NCBI RefSeq assembly: GCF_001927285.1
Contig: NZ_MSIG01000007.1
Location: 124,001 to 188,000, forward strand
Source of the DNA: Mongoliimonas terrestris
Lineage (GTDB): Bacteria > Pseudomonadota > Alphaproteobacteria > Rhizobiales > Pleomorphomonadaceae
Length of the DNA: 64,000 nt
Direction of reading: 5' to 3'
Shown: positions 53,934 through 62,611 of the stretch, piece after piece
Layout of the letters: every line of letters begins with the position of its first letter
How positions within the stretch are numbered: the first letter of the stretch is position 1
Translations under genes and position numbers: made by a program
Notes under the pieces: model-generated
Database searches by the model: none
What the model was told of the DNA's origin: nothing
The model's input: only the letters and a program-made list of their open reading frames with translations

Positions 53934-54803
53934 ATGCAGGACCCGAAGACCGCCGCCCCGCAGCCGCCGCAGCCGAAGCAGCAGCAATCCATGCCCGGCT
54001 CCACCGGCGAGATGACGCCGAGGCCCGACCACGGCGAGGAGAGCTACAAGGGCAGCGGCAAGCTGGAAGGCTGTGCCGCACTCATCACCGGCGGCGACAG
54101 CGGCATCGGCCGGGCCGTCGCCATCGCCTATGCGCGCGAAGGCGCCGACGTGCTGATCGCCTACTACGACGAGCACGACGACGCCCAGGAGACCGCCCGC
54201 TGGGTGGAGGCCGCCGGCCGCAAGGCGGTGCTGGCGCCCGGCGACATCAAGGACGAGGCGCATTGCAAGTCGCTCGTCGCCAAGGCCCTGGAGGCCTTCG
54301 GCCGGCTCGACATCCTGGTCAACAACGCCGCCCACCAGGCGAGCTTCACCAGCCTGGAAGACATCAGCGCGGAGGAGTGGGACGTCACCTTCCGCACCAA
54401 CATCTACAGCCAGTTCTACCTCTCCAAGGCGGCCGTGCCGCACATGAAGCCGGGCGCGTCCATCATCAACACGTCGTCGATCAACCACAAGAACCCGTCG
54501 CCGACGCTCCTCGCCTACGCCGCCACCAAGGGGGCGATCGCCAACTTCACCGCCGGGCTCGCCGGCCTCCTCGCCGATCAGGGCATCCGGGTGAACGCGG
54601 TCGCGCCGGGGCCGATCTGGACCCCGCTCATCCCGTCCACCATGCCGCCCGAGCAGGTGGAGAGCTTCGGCAAGAACACGCCGCTCGGCCGCGCCGGCCA
54701 GCCCGCGGAACTCGCCGGCGCCTACGTCCTCCTCGCCTCCGGCGACGCCAGCTACATCACCGGCGCCCTCATCCCCGTCACCGGCGGCCGCCCCATGCTC
54801 TGA
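53934..54803 (+). CDS. Short-chain dehydrogenase (glucose/ribitol-dehydrogenase, general stress type)
   Basis: A 289-residue SDR with the long N-terminal extension typical of the YdaD/GsiB-like stress dehydrogenases (QQSMPGSTGEMTPRPDHGEESYKGSGKL). TGGDSGIGRAVA binds NAD(P), NNAAHQ and SSINHK are the core segments, and YAATK is the catalytic Tyr/Lys pair. Relatives rise under osmotic or general stress, but their substrate is not known. The gene stands between the divergent SDR and the convergent phaB. Confidence 0.88.
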   Translation: MQDPKTAAPQPPQPKQQQSMPGSTGEMTPRPDHGEESYKGSGKLEGCAALITGGDSGIGRAVAIAYAREGADVLIAYYDEHDDAQETARWVEAAGRKAVLAPGDIKDEAHCKSLVAKALEAFGRLDILVNNAAHQASFTSLEDISAEEWDVTFRTNIYSQFYLSKAAVPHMKPGASIINTSSINHKNPSPTLLAYAATKGAIANFTAGLAGLLADQGIRVNAVAPGPIWTPLIPSTMPPEQVESFGKNTPLGRAGQPAELAGAYVLLASGDASYITGALIPVTGGRPML

Positions 54804-54882
54804 AGGCAGCGCCGCCCACCCGAACGCGAACGGCCACCCAAGCGGGTCGCCGTTCGTCTTTCTCATTCCGTCACACTCGACC

Positions 54883-54983
54883 GTCATCCCGGCGAACGCC
54901 GGGATCCAGCCGGCGGATGCATCAGCCCTCAAGGGTGCGGATGGGACGCCGGACGGTCGAACCCCGGCCTTCGCCGGGATGAC
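54883..54983. repeat. Inverted pair of REP-like palindromes between convergent genes
   Basis: Two copies of a palindromic unit beginning GTCATCCCGGCGAA lie head to head at 54883-54907 and, reversed, 54959-54983. Each contains a CCGGCGAA/CGCCGGG-type hairpin. They fill the gap between the stress SDR and phaB. Repeats of this kind are scattered through many proteobacterial genomes and end or stabilise convergent transcripts. Confidence 0.75.
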
Positions 54984-55004
54984 GCGTCCGGTATCCCCCC
55001 AGCC

Positions 55005-55733
55005 TCAGCCGTTGGCGATGTACTGGCCGCCGTTGATGGTGTGGACGGCGCCGGTGAAGAAGCCGGCCTGCTCGGAGGCGAGGAAGACGCAGAGGGCGGC
55101 GATCTCTTCGGCCTTGCCGAGGCGGCCGACCGGGATCGACTTGATGATGCCCTTCAAGACGTCCTCCGGCACCGCCGCCACCATGTCGGTGTCGATGTAG
55201 CCCGGGCAGATGCAGTTCACCGTGATGCCCTTGAAGGCGTTCTCCTGGGCGAGCGCCTTTGTGAAGCCAATCACGCCGGCCTTGGCGGCCGAATAGTTGG
55301 TCTGGCCCATCTGGCCCTTCTGGCCGTTGATGGACGAGATGTTGATGATCCGGCCGAAGCCGCGGGCGCGCATGCCCTCGATCACCGGCTTGGTCATGGT
55401 GAACATGGAGTCGAGGTTGGTCGAGAGCACCGCGCGCCACTGGTCGAACGACATCTTGTGGAACATGCCGTCCTTGGTGATGCCGGCGTTGTTGACCAGG
55501 ATCTCCACCGGGCCGAGTTCGGCCTCCACCTTGGCAAGGCCGGCCGCGCAGGCCTCCGCGTCCGCCACGTCCCACTGGTAGACGTGGATGCCGGTCTCCG
55601 CCTTGAAGGCCTCCGCCCGCTCCACATTGCCGGCGAAGGTGGCCGCCACCGTGTAGCCGGCCTCCTTGTAGCCCTTGGAAATCGCCGCGCCGATGCCGCG
55701 CGTGCCGCCGGTGACCACTGCAACCTTGCTCAT
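55005..55733 (-). CDS. phaB: Acetoacetyl-CoA reductase
   Basis: A 242-residue NADPH-dependent SDR that reduces acetoacetyl-CoA to (R)-3-hydroxybutyryl-CoA, the second step of polyhydroxybutyrate synthesis. TGGTRGIG, NNAGITKDGMFHKM, the INISSINGQKGQMGQTNYSAAKAG block with the catalytic Tyr-x3-Lys, and the end HTINGGQYIANG are standard PhaB features. It lies downstream of phaA on the same strand, 118 bases away. Confidence 0.96.
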   Translation of the reverse strand: MSKVAVVTGGTRGIGAAISKGYKEAGYTVAATFAGNVERAEAFKAETGIHVYQWDVADAEACAAGLAKVEAELGPVEILVNNAGITKDGMFHKMSFDQWRAVLSTNLDSMFTMTKPVIEGMRARGFGRIINISSINGQKGQMGQTNYSAAKAGVIGFTKALAQENAFKGITVNCICPGYIDTDMVAAVPEDVLKGIIKSIPVGRLGKAEEIAALCVFLASEQAGFFTGAVHTINGGQYIANG

Positions 55734-55851
55734 GTCTCGCTCCCAAACCTGTTCGTTTCGGACGTGGCTTCGCCGTCCCTGCGGCGCCGTCCCGATTGTC
55801 GGACCGCCGCCCGCCCCGCGCCTCCTTGCGCCGGGCGGACGGCGGAGAATG

Positions 55852-57027
55852 TCAGCGCTCCACCGTCAGGGCGACGCCCATGCCGCCGCCGATGCAGAGC
55901 GTGGCGAGGCCCTTCTTGGCGTCGCGCTTCTGCATCTCGTGGAGGAGGGTGACGAGCACCCGGTTGCCGGAGGCGCCGATCGGATGGCCGATGGCGATGG
56001 CGCCGCCGTTGACGTTCACGATGTCGGTGTTCCAGCCCATGTCCTTGTTGACCGCGCAGGCCTGGGCGGCGAAGGCCTCGTTGGCCTCCACGAGATCGAG
56101 GTCGCCGGCCGACCAGCCGGCCTTCTCCAGGGCCTTCCGCGACGCCGGGATCGGGCCGGTGCCCATCACCGCCGGGTCGACGCCGGCGGTCGCCCAAGAG
56201 GCGATGCGGGCGAGGGGGGTGAGGCCGCGGCGCGCCGCTTCGGCGGCCGTCATCAGCACCACCACGGAGGCGCCGTCGTTGAGGCCGGAGGCGTTGCCGG
56301 CGGTCACCGTGCCGTCCTTGGAGAAGGCCGGCCGCAGCTTGGCCACCGCGTCGAGCGTGGTGCCGGCGCGGATGTACTCGTCGCTGTCCATGACCACGTC
56401 GCCCTTGCGGCCCTTGATCACGAACGGCACGATCTCGTCCTTGAACTTGCCGGCGGCCTGGGCGGCCTCGGCCTTGTTCTGCGAGGCGACCGCGAAGGCG
56501 TCCTGCTCGTCGCGGGTGATCTGGTAGGCCTTGGCCACGTTCTCCGCCGTGGTGCCCATGTGGTAGCCGTGGAAGGCGTCCCAGAGGCCGTCCTTGATCA
56601 TCGAGTCGATGAAGGACATGTCGCCCATCTTGGTGCCGGCGCGCAGATGCGCCACGTGCGGCGAGAGGCTCATGCTCTCCTGGCCGCCGGCCACCACGAT
56701 GGCGGCGTCGCCGTTGGCGATCTGCTGCAGGCCGATCGCGACGGCGCGCAGGCCCGAGCCGCACACCTGGTTGAGACCCCAGGCGGTGGTCTCGATCGGC
56801 AGGCCGGCCTTGATGGAGGCCTGGCGGGCCGGGTTCTGGCCCTGGCCGGCGGTCAGCACCTGGCCGAGGATCACCTCGTCCACCTCGCCGGCCTCCACCT
56901 TGGCGGCCTCCAGGGCGGCCTTGATCACGGCCGCGCCGAGATCGTGGGCCGGCGTGGACGCGAACGCGCCGTTGAACGATCCGACCGCCGTGCGCTTGGC
57001 GGCGACGATGACGACATCCGTGGACAT
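55852..57027 (-). CDS. phaA: Acetyl-CoA acetyltransferase (beta-ketothiolase)
   Basis: A 391-residue thiolase joining two acetyl-CoA to acetoacetyl-CoA. The acylated Cys89 is in LNQVCGSG. The catalytic His lies in GHPIGASG and the second Cys in TLCIGGGMG. The start ATG at 57025-57027 has a strong GGGAGGT site. An open frame continues upstream without support. Together with phaB it provides the monomer for the storage polymer. Confidence 0.96.
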   Translation of the reverse strand: MSTDVVIVAAKRTAVGSFNGAFASTPAHDLGAAVIKAALEAAKVEAGEVDEVILGQVLTAGQGQNPARQASIKAGLPIETTAWGLNQVCGSGLRAVAIGLQQIANGDAAIVVAGGQESMSLSPHVAHLRAGTKMGDMSFIDSMIKDGLWDAFHGYHMGTTAENVAKAYQITRDEQDAFAVASQNKAEAAQAAGKFKDEIVPFVIKGRKGDVVMDSDEYIRAGTTLDAVAKLRPAFSKDGTVTAGNASGLNDGASVVVLMTAAEAARRGLTPLARIASWATAGVDPAVMGTGPIPASRKALEKAGWSAGDLDLVEANEAFAAQACAVNKDMGWNTDIVNVNGGAIAIGHPIGASGNRVLVTLLHEMQKRDAKKGLATLCIGGGMGVALTVER

Positions 57028-57447
57028 GACTGACCTCCCGACCCTTGATCTCGTGCCTTGATCTCTTCGGCGCCGCACCGGCTCCAACCGGTCCGGCGCG
57101 CGCACCCCGACGCGCCCATCCATGATGCATGCGCGCCGTCGCAACCAATGTCGCGCACGGCCGGCAAGGCCGCATTGATGCGCCGCAAGCACTCGCGTGG
57201 CACTACAGTCGGCGGGAACCATGCTGTCAACTCAGACGACCGGCCTATGGTCGCGGCATCCGGTCTCCCACGTTTTGTCGCATCGCACGCCGTTTCTGCG
57301 ACCTCAGGTGGGCAACAACCCGCGTCTCATGCGTGAATCCTATGGCCGCGCCGCACAAAAGCCCCTAACATCCGGGTGGGAGACCCGTTCGGCCAAAATG
57401 GTCGGGCAGCGGAGACAAACAAACCCGAAGAACCCCAAGGGGGCGAC
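57028..57447. promoter_or_regulatory. Divergent promoter region phaA / phaR
   Basis: This 420-base intergenic stretch serves the divergent phaA and phaR genes. It is somewhat less GC-rich at 57210-57440. PhaR proteins commonly bind their own promoter and those of PHB granule genes, so binding here is likely. I could not point to a specific site. Confidence 0.4.
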
Positions 57448-58044
57448 ATGAAACCGATGGCCAAGTCCGACGATCCGACCATCATCAAGAAGTACGCCAA
57501 CCGGCGACTCTACAACACGGGCACCAGTACCTACGTCACGCTCGAGGATCTCGCCAGCATGGTGAAGGGCGGCGAGGACTTCGTGGTGTTCGACGCCAAG
57601 ACCGGCGAGGACATCACCCATTCGGTGCTGACGCAGATCATCTTCGAGCAGGAGAACAAGGGCCAGAATCTGCTGCCCATCACCTTCCTGCGCCAGCTGA
57701 TCCGCTTCTACGGCGACAGCATGCAGACCCTGGTGCCGAGCTACCTGGAGCATTCCATGGGCCAGCTGACGCGCGAGCAGGAGAAGTTCCGCCAGCAGCT
57801 CGGGCAGGCGTTCGGCGCCGGCCCCGCCTTCGAGGCGATGGACGAGACGATCCGGCGCAACACCGAGATCTTCGAGCGCGCCTTCCGCATGTTCCTGCCC
57901 TTCAGCGGCGACGCCGACGGCCAGGCCAAGATGGAGGCGGCGAACAAGGCCGCCCAGGCGCCGCGCTCCGACGACCTCGACGCCCTGAAGAAGCAGCTGG
58001 AAGCCATGCAGAAGCGCCTGGACCAGCTCGCGCCGGAGAAGTGA
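57448..58044 (+). CDS. phaR: Polyhydroxyalkanoate synthesis regulator PhaR
   Basis: A 198-residue DNA- and PHB-binding repressor. The N-terminal domain IIKKYANRRLYNTGTSTYVTLEDLASMVKGGEDF is diagnostic of PHB_acc_N. FLRQLIRFYGDSMQTLVPSYLEHSM is the following accessory domain. A C-terminal coiled coil ends it (LDALKKQLEAMQKRLDQLA). The ATG at 57448 follows AAGGGGG. An in-frame ATG at 57376 would add an atypical leader. PhaR represses phasin genes until granules titrate it. Confidence 0.95.
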   Translation: MKPMAKSDDPTIIKKYANRRLYNTGTSTYVTLEDLASMVKGGEDFVVFDAKTGEDITHSVLTQIIFEQENKGQNLLPITFLRQLIRFYGDSMQTLVPSYLEHSMGQLTREQEKFRQQLGQAFGAGPAFEAMDETIRRNTEIFERAFRMFLPFSGDADGQAKMEAANKAAQAPRSDDLDALKKQLEAMQKRLDQLAPEK

Positions 58045-58154
58045 CGCCCCGTTCGTGAAGGCCGGTGAAGGTCCGGCCGCATCGGGCCTTCGCGGACGAT
58101 GCCCATGACCCTTGCACGCCTCGGCCGGTTCCCCCGGTTCGAGGCGTGTTTCGT

Positions 58155-58272
58155 CTAGAGCATTGTCCGACCAAGTTGAAAGACTTGGTCGATGAGACAA
58201 TGCTCCAGGATATTGTATCTGGAGCGATTTCTTATCGACCTGATGAGTCCATCAGGTCGGAAAGCGCTCTAG
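58155..58272 (+). repeat. 118-bp palindromic intergenic repeat, copy 1
   Basis: Bounded by CTAG at both ends, it contains three inverted repeats: GACCAAGT/ACTTGGTC, CTCCAG/CTGGAG and CGACCTGAT/ATCAGGTCG. The whole could fold as a cloverleaf-like structure. The reverse complement of 59578-59695 is the same length and matches it at about 98 of 118 positions by eye. Confidence 0.85.
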
Positions 58273-58377
58273 GCGTGCCGATCCCGTTGCGTCTCGTCTT
58301 TTCGCGGATGGATCCTGTGGCGCCGCGGCCGTCCGGCCACCGGCGGCCAGCCGATCCCGGCCGGCCGACCCGTCCGT

Positions 58378-58956
58378 TCAGCCCTGCCGCCGCTCCTCGC
58401 GGGGCAATGCATCGTGCAGGCGAATGCTGCCGGGCGCCTCGGCCCGGGCGTCGGCCAGCGCCGCCGCCGCGCGGGCGAGCGCGGTCTCCCGATCGCGGGC
58501 ATGGCGCGGGATCAACAGAACGCCGACCGAGGCGGTCGCCTGCACCAGCGTGTCGCCGAGCGGCACCGGCTCCTCGCTCACGGTGTCGCGAAAACGCTCC
58601 GCGGCCACGTGGAGCGCCGGTTCCGGGCAGTCCCGCAACAGCACGACGAAGGCGCCGTCCGCGCCCTGTCCCAGCACGTCGCCGCCGCGCATCCGGCCGG
58701 CGATGCGCTGGCCTATCGCCTCGCGCACCCTATCTGCCGTTTCAGGGTCCATCCGGCCCGCGCCGTCGTCCACCGCGATCATCGCAAGACCCGCGACGCC
58801 GGTGCGGTCGCGGACGAGGTCCTCCAGCGTGCGGTCGAGTTCCCCGAGAAAAGCGGTCCAGCCGAGCGCGCCGGGTGTCCGGTTGCGGCGCCGGCTGACG
58901 GCGGTCCGGGTGCCGGCGTCGGCCTCGTCCGGTCGGGGCTGGGTCCATGCGGTCAT
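58378..58956 (-). CDS. Degenerate GGDEF-domain protein
   Basis: A 192-residue soluble protein that is essentially a single GGDEF fold (about 30-185), with VAGLAMIAVDDGAGR, ADRVREAIGQRIAGRMRGGD, then GQGADGAFVVLLRD where the active GG(D/E)EF should be, and ATASVGVLL. The signature is replaced by GADGA, so diguanylate cyclase activity is very unlikely. It may bind c-di-GMP or GTP, or act as a scaffold. It is flanked by the two 118-bp repeats. Confidence 0.75.
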   Translation of the reverse strand: MTAWTQPRPDEADAGTRTAVSRRRNRTPGALGWTAFLGELDRTLEDLVRDRTGVAGLAMIAVDDGAGRMDPETADRVREAIGQRIAGRMRGGDVLGQGADGAFVVLLRDCPEPALHVAAERFRDTVSEEPVPLGDTLVQATASVGVLLIPRHARDRETALARAAAALADARAEAPGSIRLHDALPREERRQG

Positions 58957-59149
58957 TCAGGGGCGCTCTCGTCTCAAGGGTGGCGAAGGGATCGGCAGTC
59001 CCCTCGTCCGGCTTAGCGCGCCGGCCTTAACGCTGAACCAACAGGCCGGGCCCGCCGGAACCTCGGGCTGGTCCCGGACTTGCGATGGATGAGGATGATC
59101 AACCGATCCGTCCCGTTCCGGGACAGATTGCAGCAAGGCGGCGCCGGCC

Positions 59150-59539
59150 ATGATTCACGGTCTCGATCCGATGCGCGGTGGCGCCGCTCCCTTTGGGGCC
59201 GATCATCGCCGGGCTGCCGCCGGCCGTTCGGTCGGCGCCAACGGGGCGGCGGCCGACAGCCGCGCGAACGACCAGCGGTCGCAGACGCCCGCCGGGCGCG
59301 CCCTGGTGCCGGCCGGTCCGCGCGTCTCCCACGGCGCCCCGGCGCCCGCGCACCGGGACACCGCCGCCCCCTATCTGGTCCAGCTCATCGCCGGCCAGAT
59401 GGTGGAGGGCGAAACCGGCGAGCGCCGCCATCGGCGCGATCCGCGGGCCGTCGCCCCGCGCGCCGTCGTGGCCTACCGGGCGGCGGAGCGGCTCGGCAGC
59501 GACCTGGAGCCCGGCTTCCTGGCGTCCCGGTCGGCCTGA
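59150..59539 (+). CDS. Small hypothetical protein, alphaproteobacterial type
   Basis: A 129-residue protein. The C-terminal part APYLVQLIAGQM, then RRHRRDPRAVAPRAVVAYRAAERL, resembles a short domain of uncharacterised rhizobial proteins, with a hydrophobic helix followed by a basic one. The N-terminal 70 residues are low in complexity (alanine-, arginine-, glycine-rich). It lies between the two 118-bp repeats. No function can be given. Confidence 0.55.
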   Translation: MIHGLDPMRGGAAPFGADHRRAAAGRSVGANGAAADSRANDQRSQTPAGRALVPAGPRVSHGAPAPAHRDTAAPYLVQLIAGQMVEGETGERRHRRDPRAVAPRAVVAYRAAERLGSDLEPGFLASRSA

Positions 59540-59577
59540 TCCGAAGCGGCCGAACGGTCTCTATCCTGCCTGTCCCG

Positions 59578-59695
59578 CTAGAGCGCTTGTCCACCTGACG
59601 GACGCGTCAAGTCGACACGGAATCGCTCCAGATACAATCAGCTGGAGCATTCTCTCATCGATCAAGTCATGCAACTTGATCGGAGTATGCTCTAG
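59578..59695 (-). repeat. 118-bp palindromic intergenic repeat, copy 2 (inverted)
   Basis: Same length and CTAG ends as copy 1, in the opposite orientation. In two of its stems a base pair is exchanged for another pair relative to copy 1 (C-G to T-A, and T-A to C-G), so the folded structure appears to be kept. It sits just downstream of the small hypothetical gene. Confidence 0.85.
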
Positions 59696-59770
59696 CGTCC
59701 GCACATCACGCTGGGCGTCCCGATTCGGTACGACCGAGGCGCCGTCGTGCCAAGCCTGCGCCGCCGGGCA

Positions 59771-60187
59771 TCAAAGGTCGCGGGTGCCGATGCCGATGTC
59801 GCGCCTTGAGGTGCGGATGGTGACCGAGAAGCCCGCGACCACGTCGATGAAGGCGATCACCATCAGGATGGCGAAGACCGAATGGGCCGCCACCGGCACA
59901 GTGAGAAACTCGACGAGGTAGACCACGAAGACCAGCATGGAGAGGAAATGGTCGCCGAGGGTGGCGGCGCCGATCCGTGTCGCCTTGATCACCTCGCCGA
60001 AGAGGAGCGCGATGGCGAGAATCACCAGGACGTCGCCGGAGGTCAGGGTGAAGCGGGCGCCGGACAGCATCTCCACGGTGAGGAGCGGCATCAGCCACGG
60101 GTCGCCCGCGTCGAGGCCGATCAGCCGGAAGGCGAAGATGTTATAGACGATCAGCGGCACGAGGGTGAGCGGCAGCGTTCCGATCAT
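59771..60187 (-). CDS. Small integral membrane protein
   Basis: A 138-residue protein with about four membrane helices: LPLTLVPLIVYNIFAF, then TSGDVLVILAIALLFGEVIKA, HFLSMLVFVVYLVEFLTV and VFAILMVIAFIDVVAGFSV, with a basic tail. The pattern resembles small uncharacterised membrane proteins of Hyphomicrobiales. The ATG at 60185-60187 is chosen. The frame is open further upstream but not membrane-like. It lies after the rpmF terminator, so it is separately transcribed. Confidence 0.7.
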   Translation of the reverse strand: MIGTLPLTLVPLIVYNIFAFRLIGLDAGDPWLMPLLTVEMLSGARFTLTSGDVLVILAIALLFGEVIKATRIGAATLGDHFLSMLVFVVYLVEFLTVPVAAHSVFAILMVIAFIDVVAGFSVTIRTSRRDIGIGTRDL

Positions 60188-60389
60188 CGTGGCAAGTCCC
60201 GGTTGAGCATGGGGCCGTCCGAGCCGGTCGCCCGAACCGGTGGCCTGTGCGGATGGTCGCCCGCGTGGACGGTCGCCGCGGACGGTCTTCCGAAGCGGTC
60301 GTCCCGAACCATAGTGGAGTTTCGAACCGACAGGATGGCGAAACCGGGGCCGGTTTGCCATCGGTGCCCCTGGCCGATCTCCGAACACG

Positions 60390-60413
60390 AAAAAGCCGGC
60401 GCGAACGCCGGCT
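60390..60413 (-). terminator. Rho-independent terminator downstream of rpmF
   Basis: An 8-bp perfect stem (AGCCGGCG/CGCCGGCT) with a stable UUCG loop on the minus strand is followed by TTTTT. It lies about 145 bases beyond the rpmF stop. Confidence 0.9.
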
Positions 60414-60557
60414 CGTTTCGACTGCACGATCCCGCTGTCGCCATTCGGCCTCTAACAGCCGCGCCGCGGTATCGGAGCTCTTCTGGATGACCGACCGCGC
60501 CTTCGGTTCGGCCCCGTGCGGGGCCGCCGGACAGGTGCGCCGATATTCCGAAGACGG

Positions 60558-60743
60558 TCAGACCGTCTCCTTGGGCTCCAGGATCTGCCGGCCGCGATAC
60601 ATGCCGGACTTCAGGTCCACGTGGTGCGGGCGGCGCAGCTCGCCCGAGGTCTTGTCTTCCACATAGGCCGGGCGCTTGAGGGCGTCCGCCGAGCGGCGCA
60701 TGCCGCGCTTCGACGGTGACGTCTTTCGCTTCGGGACTGCCAT
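60558..60743 (-). CDS. rpmF: 50S ribosomal protein L32
   Basis: A 61-residue basic ribosomal protein. [22 protein letters not shown] is the universal L32 start, and [28 protein letters not shown] is the alphaproteobacterial C-terminal type. This form lacks the four-Cys zinc site found in some bacteria. It is the first gene after mtgA on the same strand, an order common in this group. Confidence 0.97.
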   Translation of the reverse strand: MAVPKRKTSPSKRGMRRSADALKRPAYVEDKTSGELRRPHHVDLKSGMYRGRQILEPKETV

Positions 60744-60900
60744 GTCTCAACTCCATCGTCGTCCGGTCACCGGCAAGGCGCACGGCTTCGCCGCGGCGCC
60801 GGAGACGCTCAATCTTCCAAAGATCGCGCCTTATACAGACATCCCAGGCCGTTGGCCAGTGGCCTCGCGGCGATTTCGCTTGCCCGATGGCCCGCCGCGC

Positions 60901-61650
60901 TCACCTGTCGAACAGGCAGTCCGTATAGGCGCCTGCCTGGGTCGCCCGGCGCTCCACCAGCCGGGCGATCCGGCTCTGGCGCTGGGTCGGCTTGGCGGGA
61001 TTGCGGGCGATCGGGTTGGGCAGGGCGGCCGTCATCAGGGCCGCCTCCCGGCGCGAAAGGGCTTTGGCGCTCTTGCCGAAATAGGCCTGGGCGGCGGCTT
61101 CGGCGCCATAGAGGTTCGGCCCCCATTCGGCGATGTTGAGGTAGATCTCCATGGTGCGCCGCTTGGACCAGACGAGGTCCGCGTAGAGCGCCAGCGGCAG
61201 TTCCAGGCCCTTCCGCACATAGCTTCGGGAATTCCAGAGGTAGAGGTTCTTCACCGTCTGCATGGTCACCGTGCTGGCGCCGCGCGCCGGCCCGTCCTCG
61301 CTCGCCGCCTCCAGGACGGCGCCAAGCGCGTCCCAGTCGACGCCCCCATGGGTGCAGAACCGTCCGTCCTCGCTCATCACCACGGAGCGCACTAGGTGGG
61401 GCGAGATGCTGTCCAAGGGCGCCCAGGTCCGGGTGTAGCCCGACAAGGTCACCAGGTCGTAGAGCATCAGCGTGGAGACCGGCCTCACCAGGGCATGCAC
61501 CGGCACCAGCAGCAGCGGCAGCGCGACGATCGCCGCCATCACCAGGGCGATCCGCCCGAGGATCCGCCGACGCCGGGTGCGGCGCCGGGCCGCGGGCGGC
61601 GGTGTCTCGGCTTCGGATGGGGCGTCCGCCTCCTCGATGCTCCTGGCCAT
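60901..61650 (-). CDS. mtgA: Monofunctional peptidoglycan glycosyltransferase
   Basis: A 249-residue inner-membrane enzyme that polymerises lipid II into glycan strands. The membrane anchor is ILGRIALVMAAIVALPLLLV (about residues 30-50). The GT51 domain has the catalytic Glu in SEDGRFCTHGGVDW, then RGASTVTMQTVKNLYLW, and KRRTMEIYLNIAEWGPNLYGAEAAAQAYF. The ATG at 61648-61650 gives the normal cytoplasmic leader. A longer upstream frame (to 61785) is not supported. Confidence 0.93.
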   Translation of the reverse strand: MARSIEEADAPSEAETPPPAARRRTRRRRILGRIALVMAAIVALPLLLVPVHALVRPVSTLMLYDLVTLSGYTRTWAPLDSISPHLVRSVVMSEDGRFCTHGGVDWDALGAVLEAASEDGPARGASTVTMQTVKNLYLWNSRSYVRKGLELPLALYADLVWSKRRTMEIYLNIAEWGPNLYGAEAAAQAYFGKSAKALSRREAALMTAALPNPIARNPAKPTQRQSRIARLVERRATQAGAYTDCLFDR

Positions 61651-61967
61651 GGTCTCGCCTGTCCCACGCACACCCGATCGTCCACCGCGACCGGTCCCCG
61701 CTTGAGGGGGAAATCGCCCGTCCCGCTCGCCCCGCCGATCAACCCGCAACGGGCCCTCCGGGTCAACCCATTCCGGCCCATCCATCGACCGCCAGCCTCT
61801 CGTCGGCCGCCCTGCTCAATAATGAGGCAAGTCTCGCTCAACATTTGGCGTGGCACGAAAAGAGGCAACATGAGACCTTGATGACAAGAGTTGCTCTCGG
61901 GTCCTTCCCTCACAGATCGGCTAGGCGACCCACGGGCGGCGCTTCTCTTGACCTTTCCTCCCAAACT
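61651..61967. other. Intergenic region upstream of the terminator, possible small-RNA locus
   Basis: No gene is credible here. The right part (61800-61967) is less GC-rich, as promoters in this genome are. It is followed by a strong plus-strand terminator although no plus-strand gene precedes it, suggesting a non-coding transcript. Confidence 0.4.
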
Positions 61968-61996
61968 CAGGCCGGATTTTCCGGCCTGTTTTTTTT
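61880..61996 (+). ncRNA. Candidate small RNA ending at 61996
   Basis: The 3' end is set by the terminator at 61968-61996. Just before it is a TTTCCTCCC segment, complementary to ribosome binding sites, a feature of several alphaproteobacterial trans-acting RNAs. The 5' end is a guess, because no clear promoter box is assigned. No protein gene lies upstream on this strand. Confidence 0.35.
61968..61996 (+). terminator. Strong rho-independent terminator without an upstream gene
   Basis: An 8-bp perfect stem, CAGGCCGG and CCGGCCTG around ATTTT, is followed by eight T. It is the best terminator in the window on the plus strand, and the only plus-strand gene within 15 kb upstream is the small hypothetical at 59150-59539, far away. 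Confidence 0.92.
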
Positions 61997-62611
61997 GGCC
62001 GCACGGCGCGCTCCCATGACGCGCCTCTGTCGTCTGTCGACGCGGGGGCCGAGGGCGACGCGCGGTCCTCCGGCGATCCACGCGATCACGGCGACCGACG
62101 GCCCTTCATGGCGCGCCATCCGGGCTACAAGCCACAACATGGCCGCTCCTTCCGCGCGACAACGGCGCGACAACGGCGCTCCATCGGCACTCCATTGGCG
62201 CTACGTCCCGGCTACATCGGCTCCATCTTGCGCCCCCTTCCGGCGTACATCCTTTGCCGCCGAAACGGCTTGGCGTCCCGCGCCGCATCCGCACGACCAC
62301 CGTCCGTCCCATTCCGTATTCAGTCCGTATTCGGCCCCATGGATGGACGTGTCGCATAGCCAAGCGCTTCGGTTCGTGGTTGGTTGATCCTTCCCGCAGC
62401 GTGCCGACGTCAACGAGAGCCCGCGCGGGGAGGGGAGGGACGAGCCCGGGGGAAGGCTGGCTGCGCGCTGCAAGTCTTTGAAAGGCTTGAGGTTGCGGAC
62501 TGGTGTCCTGTCTTTTCGGACTGTCCTTCGTGAAAGGAAGCCGCCTGGCGAAAGCCGGGTCACGATGGACCATTCGGCCGCCGTCATGCCGCCGGAGGAG
62601 GGCCTGCCGCC
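61997..62611. other. Gene-free stretch upstream of the Lrp-type regulator
   Basis: This 615-base region has only chance frames. It contains a short tandem (CGCGACAACGG twice near 62157-62178) and an Lrp promoter presumably in 62380-62590. Nothing else can be supported. Confidence 0.4.

Noticed and set aside
61602..62387. Plus-strand frame of 261 codons across the small-RNA region
   Set aside because: It passes through a strong terminator and its composition is unlike a protein.
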